From DAHUXN01 sp963729815 (GTDB lineage Bacteria > Acidobacteriota > Terriglobia > Acidiferrales > UBA7541), in the NCBI GenBank assembly GCA_963729815.1, contig CAVSPU010000004.1, forward strand, positions 186,001 through 250,000: a stretch of 64,000 nucleotides of DNA. The letters are read 5' to 3'. The first letter of the stretch is position 1. Each line of letters starts with the position of its first letter. The notes under the pieces were generated by a model. It was given only the letters and a program-made list of their open reading frames with translations. It did no database searches and was not told where the DNA came from. Positions 21,094-30,840 of the stretch are shown here, piece by piece. Position numbers and translations under genes: made by a program.

Positions 21094-22527
21094 TTAGAGC
21101 GGCGGCTCTCCCAAATCGCCGCAACTCGATTCGATCTCTTGCGCCACCGCAAGGACCATTTCTTCCTCGAACGGTCGCCCAACAACTTGCACGCCAATCG
21201 GAAGCCCCTCGGGCGAATGTCCGACCGGTACGACCACTGCCGGATTTCCGAGCACGTTAAACCACTGGCAGTAGCTCATGGCGTCGAGATACTCGACGGT
21301 ACGGCCCCCGATTTTCCATTGCCTCTCACCATGAACGAAGGCCGGTATCGCGCAACCCGGGCAAAGAAGGATCGGATACCGTTCCATCTGGCGAAGAAAC
21401 CGCGCGCGAATGGCGTCGCGCTCGAGCAGTGTGCCCATGAACTCGGACAGCGTCAACTCGGGCTCGGCGTGCACGATACCGATGAACTCCCTCAAGATCG
21501 GACTCAGCTCCGCTTCCCTTCCTTTGTACAACGGTCCGAGCGCAACCTGTCCAGCACGGCCGAAGAGATCCCACCAAATCCGCCGCACTGATTCCAATTC
21601 GTCCGGCAGAAACGGCTCGACAACGTGCCCCGCCGCCTGCAAGGCGCTCGCCGCAGTTCGCACCGCCGAGTTCGTCTCTGGCGTCACCGGGATTCGGCCA
21701 TCGTCCCTGAAGTAGCCAATTCTTAATTGACGTATTTCCGAGTTACTCGGGGTTTGCAGCAGTACGGGTGCGGACATCGGATCACCAGAATCAGGGCCCG
21801 CCATCACCCCGAAAAGCAACTTCAAATCCGAAACAGTCCGAGCCATGGGGCCCACAACCCCGAGCGACGCGAACGGGCCCGCTGATTCCGGAAAGTGGCC
21901 CGTCGCGGGAATGCGCCCAGGAGTTGGCTTTAGGCCGCAGATGCCGCTGTAATGCGCGGGCACTCGAATCGACCCGCCTCCGTCGCTGCCCACGCCGCCA
22001 GCTGAGCACCGCGCCGCGATCGCGGCAGCTTCTCCGCCGCTCGAGCCGCCCGGCGTCCTCGTCAGGTCCCATGGGTTGTTCGTACGCCCCGTAAGAAGAT
22101 TGTCCGTCTCGTATGCCATGAGGAATTCAGGCGCATTCGTATTCCCAAGCAGAATCGCCCCAGCGCGACGGAGGCGCGAAACTAGCGGAGGATCACTTTG
22201 GGCGACATAATCTGCTCGCAGGCGAGAACCGCAGCTGCACGGCCAGCACGCAACATCAATTGAACTCTTGACGGTGATCGGCACTCCGTGGAGCGGTCCA
22301 AGGACGTCGCCAACTCTTAGAGCGGCCTCGGCTGCAACAGCCTGGCGGCGCGCTCCGTCAAAGTCGATGTGAACAAATGCATTCAGTCGCGGATTCAATA
22401 GCGCAATGCGTTCCAAATGCGCTTCGACCAACGCCGTGGGCTTTACCCGCCGCTTCCGAACTGCTGCTGCCATTTCCACGGCGGAAAGAAACGTTAAGCT
22501 TTTCTGGCGCTGCTCTGTACCTTGCAT
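21094..22527 (-). CDS. Amidase signature (AS) family hydrolase
   Basis: The start at 22527 follows GGAGAAATC and gives 477 residues. The AS fold is shown by HGVPITVKSS (catalytic Lys), RTPGGSSGGEAAA (first Ser of the Ser-cisSer-Lys triad) and VGSDGGGSIRVPAHYSGICGLKPTPGRIP (nucleophilic Ser in GGGSIR). Family members hydrolyse small amides; the absence of GatB or GatC nearby argues against a GatA role in tRNA-Gln formation. No signal peptide is visible, so the enzyme is likely cytoplasmic. It converges with the AhpD-like selenoprotein gene, with 55 bp between the stop codons. The substrate is unknown. Confidence 0.88.
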   Translation of the reverse strand: MQGTEQRQKSLTFLSAVEMAAAVRKRRVKPTALVEAHLERIALLNPRLNAFVHIDFDGARRQAVAAEAALRVGDVLGPLHGVPITVKSSIDVACWPCSCGSRLRADYVAQSDPPLVSRLRRAGAILLGNTNAPEFLMAYETDNLLTGRTNNPWDLTRTPGGSSGGEAAAIAARCSAGGVGSDGGGSIRVPAHYSGICGLKPTPGRIPATGHFPESAGPFASLGVVGPMARTVSDLKLLFGVMAGPDSGDPMSAPVLLQTPSNSEIRQLRIGYFRDDGRIPVTPETNSAVRTAASALQAAGHVVEPFLPDELESVRRIWWDLFGRAGQVALGPLYKGREAELSPILREFIGIVHAEPELTLSEFMGTLLERDAIRARFLRQMERYPILLCPGCAIPAFVHGERQWKIGGRTVEYLDAMSYCQWFNVLGNPAVVVPVGHSPEGLPIGVQVVGRPFEEEMVLAVAQEIESSCGDLGEPPL

Positions 22528-22743
22528 GATTTCTCCGTCGAAAGTGAGGGCGCCCAGTTTAGCACTCAATTTGCTGTAGACCGCCTGCAGGGAATTCGTC
22601 GCAAGTGTGAACAAAACGTGGGCATAGTATTTTCATATTATTGCAACCCGGATTCCCCTCGGATAGTCTCGGGCACGTTCTGGGATGTCGTGTCTCTGAA
22701 GTTCGCGGCCTCCTCTGGTTAGCTATCGACTCGCAAAATAACG

Positions 22744-25599
22744 ATGAAGAAAATTGCCCTCGGCTTGCTCTTGCTGCTTCTCCTCACAGCGACTTACGAG
22801 TACGCCTGGCCGAGCGCCACCATTCATTACTACGCTTTCGTTGTTTTGCACCTGGTCGCGGGAATCGTGTTCCTTGCGGTTTTATTCTTACTTTTTGGCA
22901 GGATTTGGCGCAACTCTCGAATTATTGAGCGCGTTGGATGGTGCTTCCTTTCTCTGGGCGGTTGCATTGGCATCGGGCTGATTTTCACAGGTACTCTGCG
23001 AAACGATTTTCCTTTTCTTTACATCCACATCCTGGGATGCCTCATCGGTGTTGTTCTGTTGGTCGGCGCCTGGTTAAGCCGCAAGTTTAACTTCTTGGGC
23101 AGGGGCCCTTCGGGGGCCCTGTGCTGGCTCACCGTCATGATTGTGTCCGTCGCCGTTTGCTACGGCGCCTGGTGGGCGCGCAACACACGCTGGCAGGCTG
23201 CCTACACAATCGAAAACCCGAAAATCGCCCCCGCTACGATGAATGACGAGGGTGGTGGATCAGCAGGCCCGTTTTTTCCGGGGTCGGTCCAAGTGGCGAA
23301 CAATGCCAAGATCCCCAACAAATTCTTCATGGAATCCGACACCTGCAAGCAATGTCATGCGGACATTTATCGCCAGTGGGAAAGCTCGGCCCATCATTTC
23401 TCATCCTTCAACAATCAGTGGTACCGCAAAAGCATTGAATATATGCAGGACACCGTGGGTATCCGACCATCGAAGTGGTGCGCCGGCTGTCACGATCCCG
23501 CGTTGCTCTTGACTGGAATGTTCGACCGGCCAGTCCGTGAAATTGAAAACACTCCAGAAGGTCAAGCCGGTCTGGGTTGCGTGATGTGCCACTCGATTGT
23601 TGCAGTCCAGTCCACGATGGGTCAGAACAATTACGTCCTCGAATATCCGCCGTTGAATGACCTGGCCACAAGTAAGAACCCTGTCGTCCATCATTTGGTT
23701 GATTTTCTATTGCAGCTTAACCCAGAACCGCATCGCCGCATATTCATGAAGCCATTCGTGAAAAATCAAACGGCGGAGTTCTGCTCGGCGTGTCATAAAG
23801 TGCACCTCGACTTCCCAGTGAACCATTACCGCTGGACCCGCGGCTTCAATGAATACGACAACTGGCAGGCGAGCGGTGTTTCGGGCGAAGGCGCGCGGTC
23901 GTTCTACTATCCGGCGCATCCGCAGATGTGCACCGATTGTCACATGCCCGAAGTTCGCTCCAACGATTTCGGCAACTACGCGGGTATCATCCATTCGCAC
24001 CGCTTCCCGGCTGCCAATACTGCGCTACCTTACGAAAACGAGGATACGGAACAGCTCGATACTGTCGAAAACTTCTTGAAAGCCAATCAAGTCAGCGTCG
24101 ACATCTTTGGAATTTCGCCGGAGCAACGGGAATCCGAGAGTGCGAATGCCTTGCCCTCAAGAGAATCCCCTGGTGGTATGCCTCAAATCCAGACCACGTT
24201 TGGCGTTGGCGAGGAAGCGGAGTTTCAAGCGCCGACAGGACAACAAGGATTCGCTACTCGCGCGTCGCAGCTCACGGCGCCATTTGGCCGCTTCCCTGTT
24301 CAAGTTCGCCGTGGAGACACCGAGCGCATCGACGTGGTTGTTCGCACGCGTGGCGTTGGCCATTTCTTCCCGGGGGGCACTGTCGATGCCTTCGATTTGT
24401 GGCTTGAACTCCGTGCCCAAGATGAAAACGGGCGCACGATCTTCTGGAGTGGCGAGGCAGGGCCGAATGGAAACGGGGACGGCCCCGTCGACTCTGCTGC
24501 ACAGTTTTATCGGGCTCTGCTCATCGATTCGCACGGCAACCCAATCAACAAACGTAACGCGTGGGCCGAGCGCGCCGTCGTTTACGTGCGCCTAATTCCA
24601 CCGGGTGCGGCCGATACGATTCACTATCGTTTGTACATTCCGAAAAATGCCGGCAATCGCATCACGCTCACGGCGAAGCTGAATTATCGCAAGTTCAGCT
24701 GGTGGTTCACGCAGTTTTCGTTTGCAGGGATTCATGATCCGAACCAGCAAAAGCCCTCTGTTTCCACAGATTTCGACGATACGAAATGGGCCTTCACAGG
24801 AAGCACGAAGGACGATTCCGGCAAGCGCCCCGGCATTCCAAATGCACCCATTGTCGTTATGGGGCAAGACAAAGCCGAATTGCAGGTGCTGCCGGCGGAT
24901 GCCCCCTTGCCCAAACCGAAGATTGACGTTGAAGGAGCTGACTGGGGGCGCTGGAATGACTATGGCATTGGGCTGCTGTTGCAGGGCGATTTGCAGGGCT
25001 CCGAATCCGCCTTCGAGAGAGTCGCCCAGGCCGCGCCAAATCGTGGCGACGGTTGGGTCAACATGGCCCGCGTACGTTTGCAGGAGGGCAATCTGCCCGG
25101 TGCCGAGCAGGTGCTCAAGCAAGCCCTCAAGGTGGCGCCTACTCTTGCCAGCGCGCACTTCTTCTACGCAAGTCTGCTGCGCGACGAAGGAAAATATGAT
25201 CCGGCGATCGCGGAACTGAAAATCGCCCTTCAGCAATACCCAAACGACCGAGTAGCGCGAAACGATCTTGGCCGCACATTATTCCTTAAGCGACGTTACC
25301 CCGAAGCGATTCGCGAATTTCAGGTTGTGCTTCAAATCGACCCAGAGGACGTGGAGGCGAATTACAACCTCATGCTTTGCTATAACGGACTCGGCCAACC
25401 CAGCCGCGCCCACGACTACGAGTTGCGTTATCTGCGCTTCAAGGCGAACGAAGCGGAAGACTCGTTGACCGGGCCCTATCTTCGCGCGCACCCGGATGAC
25501 AACAACGAACGGCAGCCCATCCACGAAATTGAATCAGCGCCATTGCAACCGACAGCTTCTCATTATGGCGATTCGCTGAAGGCAAAAGGCTCTCGTTAA
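22744..25599 (+). CDS. Membrane-anchored pentaheme cytochrome c with C-terminal TPR repeats
   Basis: This 951-residue protein has about five transmembrane helices in residues 1-145, followed by five CxxCH haem sites: CKQCH (about 200), CAGCH (246), CVMCH (279), CSACH (347) and CTDCH (396). The arrangement, with HRFPAAN after the last motif as a likely distal His ligand, resembles cytochrome c554/NrfA-related multihaem proteins. A beta-rich region follows, and TPR repeats occupy about residues 735-890 (PNRGDGWVNMARVRLQEGNLPGAEQVL). It probably moves electrons on the periplasmic side of the membrane. Its stop codon overlaps the next start (TAATGA), so it heads an operon with CRTAC1 and TPR-CRTAC1 genes. 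The electron partner is unknown. Confidence 0.88.
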   Translation: MKKIALGLLLLLLLTATYEYAWPSATIHYYAFVVLHLVAGIVFLAVLFLLFGRIWRNSRIIERVGWCFLSLGGCIGIGLIFTGTLRNDFPFLYIHILGCLIGVVLLVGAWLSRKFNFLGRGPSGALCWLTVMIVSVAVCYGAWWARNTRWQAAYTIENPKIAPATMNDEGGGSAGPFFPGSVQVANNAKIPNKFFMESDTCKQCHADIYRQWESSAHHFSSFNNQWYRKSIEYMQDTVGIRPSKWCAGCHDPALLLTGMFDRPVREIENTPEGQAGLGCVMCHSIVAVQSTMGQNNYVLEYPPLNDLATSKNPVVHHLVDFLLQLNPEPHRRIFMKPFVKNQTAEFCSACHKVHLDFPVNHYRWTRGFNEYDNWQASGVSGEGARSFYYPAHPQMCTDCHMPEVRSNDFGNYAGIIHSHRFPAANTALPYENEDTEQLDTVENFLKANQVSVDIFGISPEQRESESANALPSRESPGGMPQIQTTFGVGEEAEFQAPTGQQGFATRASQLTAPFGRFPVQVRRGDTERIDVVVRTRGVGHFFPGGTVDAFDLWLELRAQDENGRTIFWSGEAGPNGNGDGPVDSAAQFYRALLIDSHGNPINKRNAWAERAVVYVRLIPPGAADTIHYRLYIPKNAGNRITLTAKLNYRKFSWWFTQFSFAGIHDPNQQKPSVSTDFDDTKWAFTGSTKDDSGKRPGIPNAPIVVMGQDKAELQVLPADAPLPKPKIDVEGADWGRWNDYGIGLLLQGDLQGSESAFERVAQAAPNRGDGWVNMARVRLQEGNLPGAEQVLKQALKVAPTLASAHFFYASLLRDEGKYDPAIAELKIALQQYPNDRVARNDLGRTLFLKRRYPEAIREFQVVLQIDPEDVEANYNLMLCYNGLGQPSRAHDYELRYLRFKANEAEDSLTGPYLRAHPDDNNERQPIHEIESAPLQPTASHYGDSLKAKGSR

Positions 25600-27305
25600 T
25601 GAACAACCCTCTCGTCCGCAAATTCTGGTTGGCTGTGACTGTTCTAACTGTCGCTGCTCCCCTTGCTGCCTTATACGCGCAAAAACCCTCCACACCCCCA
25701 ATCTACTTTCAGGATGTGACTCGCGCAGCAGGCATTCATTTCGTTCACAACAATGGCGCGTTTGGAAAAATGTGGTTGCCCGAAGCCATGGGCTCGGGCG
25801 TTGCCTTCATTGATTACAACAATGACGGCTGGCCCGACATCCTTCTGATCAATGGAACCGACTGGCCCGGCCATGGAAACCGCCGCTCGCACATGACTCT
25901 CTACCGCAACAACCACAACGGCACATTCACGGACGTGACGCGACAAGCGGGCCTCGATGTCGAAATGTACGGCATGGGCGTTACTGTCGGCGATTACAAC
26001 AACGACGGGTGCGACGACATTTTTGTCACTGCCCTCGGCCAAAGCCATCTCTTCCGCAACAATTGTAACGGAACCTTTACCGATGTCACGAAGCAGGCTG
26101 GACTCTGGGGCCCCAATGAATTCAGTACGAGCGCGGCCTGGATTGATTATGACCGTGACGGCCGTCTGGATCTCCTTGTCGCCAATTACGTTCAGTGGAC
26201 ACCTCAAACCGACATCTATTGCACCCTCGACGGCCGCACGAAATCCTATTGCACGCCACAATCGTACAAAGGCGCGTCTTTGCGCCTTTGGCACAACAAT
26301 GGCAACGGAACTTTCACCGATGTCACCAAGCAGGCTGGCCTATACGATCCAACCTCAAAGAGTCTCGGCGTCACTGTTCTTGATGCCAACAACGACGGAT
26401 GGCCGGATGTTTTTGTCAGCAACGACACCGAACCCAACAAGCTCTACATCAACAATCATAATGGAACTTTCACCGAGAAAGCCGTGATGTCCGGTGTTGG
26501 TTTCAGCGAAAATGGCGTCGCTCGCGCAGGCATGGGCACCGCCGCCGCGGATTACGACCATTCGGGCTATTCAAGCATTCTTGTTTCTAATTTTTCAAAC
26601 CAGATGCTCGCTCTCTACCACAATGAAGGCAACGGCCTCTTTGTCGATGAAGCACCTCATTCCGAGATCGGTCGCTCCAGTCTGCTCACGCTAGGCTTCG
26701 GCTGCTTTTTCTTCGACTACGACAACGATGGCTGGCCCGACGTTTTCGTCGCCAATGGTCACATTCAGCACGATATCCAGGTGGTTCAGCACCAGGTTCA
26801 CTATGCAGAGCCGCCGCTGCTGTTTCGAAACCTTGGCGACGGAAAATTTTCCGACGTAACTGCGCGAATGGGCGCGTCCTTCAATATCCCGCGCGTTGCG
26901 CGCGGCGCTGCTTACGCCGATGTTTACAACGACGGCAAACTCGACATTCTAATGTCAACGAATTCGGGCCCGGTCGCACTTTTTCGCAATGAGGGCGGTT
27001 CCAATCGCAGCCTGCGCATCAAACTGATCGGCACGCGATCGAATCGTGATGGCATTGGCTCCAGCGTTCGCATAACCTCAGGGGGCATGATGCAGGACAA
27101 AATGCTCACCAGCGGCTCGAGCTATTTGTCTTCCAGCGAGCTTGTCCTCACCTTCGGCCTCGGCCAGAATACGAGAGCGCAGGAAGTGGAAATTCACTGG
27201 CCAAGCGGCCAAGTGGACCATCTCACAAATATTTCGGCGGGCCAGACCGTCACCGTGAAGGAAGGTATCGGAATTGTTGCAGTCCAGCCCTACCAAAGAG
27301 ATTGA
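25599..27305 (+). CDS. CRTAC1 family protein, secreted
   Basis: This 568-residue protein has a signal peptide (LVRKFWLAVTVLTVAAPLAALYAQ), FG-GAP/VCBS repeats with DYNNDGWPD, DYNNDGCDD, DYDRDGRLD and DANNDGWPD loops, and a terminal ASPIC/UnbV domain (SLRIKLIGTRSNRDGIGSSVRI ... VEIHWPSGQVDHL). It overlaps the cytochrome gene by one base and the next gene starts 11 bp after its stop, indicating tight co-translation. It is closely similar to the 32842-34548 product (both have MGSG.AFIDYD.DGWPDILLING.DWPGH), which suggests a fairly recent duplication within the cluster. Molecular function is unknown; calcium-stabilised extracellular propeller is the structural expectation. Confidence 0.9.
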   Translation: MNNPLVRKFWLAVTVLTVAAPLAALYAQKPSTPPIYFQDVTRAAGIHFVHNNGAFGKMWLPEAMGSGVAFIDYNNDGWPDILLINGTDWPGHGNRRSHMTLYRNNHNGTFTDVTRQAGLDVEMYGMGVTVGDYNNDGCDDIFVTALGQSHLFRNNCNGTFTDVTKQAGLWGPNEFSTSAAWIDYDRDGRLDLLVANYVQWTPQTDIYCTLDGRTKSYCTPQSYKGASLRLWHNNGNGTFTDVTKQAGLYDPTSKSLGVTVLDANNDGWPDVFVSNDTEPNKLYINNHNGTFTEKAVMSGVGFSENGVARAGMGTAAADYDHSGYSSILVSNFSNQMLALYHNEGNGLFVDEAPHSEIGRSSLLTLGFGCFFFDYDNDGWPDVFVANGHIQHDIQVVQHQVHYAEPPLLFRNLGDGKFSDVTARMGASFNIPRVARGAAYADVYNDGKLDILMSTNSGPVALFRNEGGSNRSLRIKLIGTRSNRDGIGSSVRITSGGMMQDKMLTSGSSYLSSSELVLTFGLGQNTRAQEVEIHWPSGQVDHLTNISAGQTVTVKEGIGIVAVQPYQRD

Positions 27306-27315
27306 CTCGCGCCGA

Positions 27316-30300
27316 ATGACTTCAAAGCGGTGGCGCGTTGAACTCGCTGGCTTTATTTTCGTTGCACTCTCGATTCCTTTTCTCGTACACAGATCCGTCT
27401 CGGCTCAATCCGGCGCCGCGACGGTCCAGGCGCAGGCGGCCCAGCACAACAATCTTGGCGTCGCCTACATGAATCGCCAGCAACAGAAAACCGCACTCGC
27501 AGAATTCAAGAAAGCCTATGCGCTGGATCCCGATCGCTATGCAGCACGGTTGAATCAGGCCATCGCGCTTCTGAACCTGCAGCAGTTTCCTGAGGCCCAA
27601 TCAATCTTGAATGAAGCCGCTGCGCGCGAGCCGAAGAATCCACGAGTCTGGTACAACCTCGGTCTTCTGGAGAAATCGCTTGGCCATCCCGATATTTCCG
27701 CACAAAATTTTGAGCGTGTGATAACGCTTGATCCAGATGATGCCGATTCGCAGTATTTCCTCGGCCAGGATTACATGGCGCTTCATGAATACGTGAAGGC
27801 CATTGCTGCTTTCGACGCCGCTTTAGAGCTGAGTCCATTTCACGCCTCGGCGGCATTCGCAATTGCCCAAGCTTATCAACGCTCCGGCGACACTTCCCGA
27901 GCGCGCGAATTTCTGGCGCGCTTTCAGGATGAAACACAAAAGAAAATCGGGACACCGATGAGTATGATCTACGGCGATCAAGGAAAATATTCGCTTGTCG
28001 AGGAGGTTCCGCCCGGCCTCGAACCCGTTCCGCCCGCGAGCACTGTCCATTTCACAGACATGACCTCTGAATCTGGTTTGCCCACACGTCCGGCACCACT
28101 GGATGCTTCATTGCACCAGAATCCCGCAACTGCCTCCTTCGGCTCGGGCGCTTGCGTGATCGACTTCGACGGCGATGGTCGTCCGGGCATTTTTCTCGTC
28201 AATGCCGACGGCAGCGGTCGCCCAGCCCTCTATCGCAATCTGGGCAATGGCCGATTCGAAGATGTCACGCAACACTCTGGCATCAAAATACCCGGAGTCG
28301 GCATGGCATGCACTGCCGGCGACTACGACAACGATGGCCGCCCCGATCTGGCCTTGAGTTATGGTGGTGGAGTCGTGCTCTTTCACAATGAAGGCAATGG
28401 AACGTTTCGCGACGTCACCGCGTCCGCTGGCATTCGCGTCACTGGCCCGGCCATGGGGCTGACGTTCGTCGATTACGACCACGATGGCGACCTCGATCTT
28501 TATGTCACCCGGGCATCCGAGCCCATCCAATCCTCGTCCAATTCGGAATCCTCTTCAAAATCTGCAAATGAGCTTTGGCGCAACAACGGCAACGGAACTT
28601 TCACCGAAGTCACCTCGCAAACCGGTCTCGGCGGCCCAGGTCCTGCTTGGGGAGCGACGGCAAGCGACATTAATAACGACCGGGCCGTCGATCTAATCGT
28701 TGCCGCTATGGGTGGACCTCCCATCATCTATCTGAATCCTCGCGAAGGACTTTTCCGCGCCACGCGGCCCTGGACTTCCGCAATTTCACCCGCTGTCGGC
28801 GCGGCGGCCTTCGATTTCAATAAAGACGACTGGATGGATCTCGCCTTCACTCATGCGGCCGCGCCCGCGCTTTCTTTGTGGCGCAATATCGACGGCAAAA
28901 ATTTTGTCCGCGTCGATTTGCCACAGCTTAATTGGACTCGCGCCTGGGGCCTTGCCGCCCTCGATTACGACGACGATGGTTGGATTGATCTCGCTGCCGT
29001 CGGCGAGGATTCATCCGGCGGCGGCCATATCGCTCTCTTGCGCAACGAAGGCCCTGCAGGTTTTCGCGATGTATCGAAAGACGTCGGTTTGGATAGCGTT
29101 CGCTTGACGCGGCCACGTTCGATCGTTGCTGCCGATTTCTTCGGCGACGGCGCAACGAGTCTGCTGATCACGCAAAATGACGGGCCTCCGGTGCTGCTTC
29201 AAAATGAGCGGGGAAATCGAAATCATTGGCTGAAAATTGCATTTCAGGGTCTCAACGACAACAAGAGCGCCGTTGGGACAAAGGTAAGCGTGTTCGCCGG
29301 CACGCTTCGGCAGAAGTTCGAAATCCCTGCGGCGTCCGGCTATCTTGGGCAGAGCGACACTGCCGTCACAGTTGGCCTCGATGGCGCTAGCCAGGCCGAC
29401 ATCGTTCGGATGTTGTGGCCCACAGGCGTCCTACAGGACGAGATCAACATTCCCGCGAATTCGAAGCAGACAATCACCGAACTCGACCGTCGCGGCAGCT
29501 CTTGCCCCATTTTGTTCGCGTGGAATGGCCATAGTTTCCAATTCATCTCCGATATTCTTGGCCCAGGTATCCTCGGCCATTGGATCGCGCCAGGTCAGCG
29601 GAATATCCCGAACCCGAAGGAGTATCTCAAGGTCGACGCTTCAGCGGTTCAAGCGAAAGACGGCCTTTTGAATTTTCGCCTTCTGGAGCCGATGGAGGAA
29701 TTGGATTATCTCAATCAGGTTCGTCTCCTCGCTGTAGACCATCCCGGGGATGTCGAAGTCTATCCCAACGCGCGTTTCGCCATGAATCCGCCATTCCCCG
29801 CGTTTCGCGTGATCGCCAGTCGCGATGCGCATCCACCGGTTGGCGCGTGGGACGATCGCGGACAAGATGTCTTGCCGCTGCTCCTCAAACGCGACCATCG
29901 GTTCGTCGAGGGTTTTACCGGCCTGCCATACGCGGGCTTCGCAAAACTGCATTGGATTGAGCTGGATCTTGGCTCGTGGAACCCGCATCATTCGCTGCGG
30001 CTTCTGCTCGATGGCTTCACGGATTATTTTTCCGCCAGCTCACTCTATGGCGCTTGGCAAGCCGGGAAGAAACCAATCCCGCCGTATGTTGAGGCCCTGG
30101 ATTCTTCGGGCCGCTGGCGACGCGTGGTGGACGATATGGGATTCCCCGCTGGCCTCGAACGCACGATGACCGCGGACTTGACCGGCAAGCTCCCTCCGGG
30201 TACGCAGCGAATTCGCATTGTGACCAATCTGAAGATTTATTGGGACCGCATTCTCATCGAAAATTCGCCTGCTACCACTCCGTACCGCGTTTCAGAAATC

Positions 30301-30798
30301 CCGCTCGCCGCAGCAAAACTCCAATTTCGCGGCTATCCGAAATACGCCGAAGGCAGCACGCCAGGCGACCTCACTTACATCTACAACGAAGTCAGCTCCA
30401 CGGGCCCCTACGCACAACAAGCCGGCAACTACACACGATATGGCGACGTCCGCGCCCTTCTCACGCGTGGCGATGAAGAATACGTGGTCTTCGGCTCAGG
30501 CGACGAAGTCGCGCTTAGTTTTGATCCCTCATCTCTTCGCAAACTCCCGCCCGGCTGGGTGCGCGATTATTTCTTCTACGCGGATGGCTTTGACAAAGAC
30601 ATGGATTTTTACGCAGACTTCGGCGGAACAGTCGCGCCCCTGCCTATTCACACGCTCCGTTCGTATCCTTATCCGAGAGGCATTGGGTATCCGTTCGATC
30701 TCCGCCACCTCGAATATCTTTTGTTCTACAACACTCGCGCCGTCTCCGGCGCTCCGCCGACTAGCTATCGCTTCCGCTACGGCAAGGACGGGCCGTAG
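27316..30798 (+). CDS. Large TPR - FG-GAP/ASPIC protein with uncharacterised C-terminal module
   Basis: Started at the ATG at 27316 (signal MTSKRWRVELAGFIFVALSI), the product has 1160 residues. TPR repeats cover about residues 40-200 (AQHNNLGVAYMNRQQQKTALAEF). FG-GAP/VCBS repeats run from about 250 to 640 (DFDGDGRPG, DYDNDGRPD, DYDHDGDLD), and an ASPIC/UnbV domain lies near 640-720. The last 420 residues (from FAWNGHSFQFISDILGPGILG) form a further beta-rich module that I cannot assign to a family. The protein joins in one chain the TPR and CRTAC1 parts that are separate genes elsewhere in this window, which supports their working together. Exported; function unknown. Confidence 0.85.
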   Translation: MTSKRWRVELAGFIFVALSIPFLVHRSVSAQSGAATVQAQAAQHNNLGVAYMNRQQQKTALAEFKKAYALDPDRYAARLNQAIALLNLQQFPEAQSILNEAAAREPKNPRVWYNLGLLEKSLGHPDISAQNFERVITLDPDDADSQYFLGQDYMALHEYVKAIAAFDAALELSPFHASAAFAIAQAYQRSGDTSRAREFLARFQDETQKKIGTPMSMIYGDQGKYSLVEEVPPGLEPVPPASTVHFTDMTSESGLPTRPAPLDASLHQNPATASFGSGACVIDFDGDGRPGIFLVNADGSGRPALYRNLGNGRFEDVTQHSGIKIPGVGMACTAGDYDNDGRPDLALSYGGGVVLFHNEGNGTFRDVTASAGIRVTGPAMGLTFVDYDHDGDLDLYVTRASEPIQSSSNSESSSKSANELWRNNGNGTFTEVTSQTGLGGPGPAWGATASDINNDRAVDLIVAAMGGPPIIYLNPREGLFRATRPWTSAISPAVGAAAFDFNKDDWMDLAFTHAAAPALSLWRNIDGKNFVRVDLPQLNWTRAWGLAALDYDDDGWIDLAAVGEDSSGGGHIALLRNEGPAGFRDVSKDVGLDSVRLTRPRSIVAADFFGDGATSLLITQNDGPPVLLQNERGNRNHWLKIAFQGLNDNKSAVGTKVSVFAGTLRQKFEIPAASGYLGQSDTAVTVGLDGASQADIVRMLWPTGVLQDEINIPANSKQTITELDRRGSSCPILFAWNGHSFQFISDILGPGILGHWIAPGQRNIPNPKEYLKVDASAVQAKDGLLNFRLLEPMEELDYLNQVRLLAVDHPGDVEVYPNARFAMNPPFPAFRVIASRDAHPPVGAWDDRGQDVLPLLLKRDHRFVEGFTGLPYAGFAKLHWIELDLGSWNPHHSLRLLLDGFTDYFSASSLYGAWQAGKKPIPPYVEALDSSGRWRRVVDDMGFPAGLERTMTADLTGKLPPGTQRIRIVTNLKIYWDRILIENSPATTPYRVSEIPLAAAKLQFRGYPKYAEGSTPGDLTYIYNEVSSTGPYAQQAGNYTRYGDVRALLTRGDEEYVVFGSGDEVALSFDPSSLRKLPPGWVRDYFFYADGFDKDMDFYADFGGTVAPLPIHTLRSYPYPRGIGYPFDLRHLEYLLFYNTRAVSGAPPTSYRFRYGKDGP

Positions 30799-30840
30799 CG
30801 TTCCGTCGGCGCTGCAGGCAGGCATGAATGAGCGCGGAAA

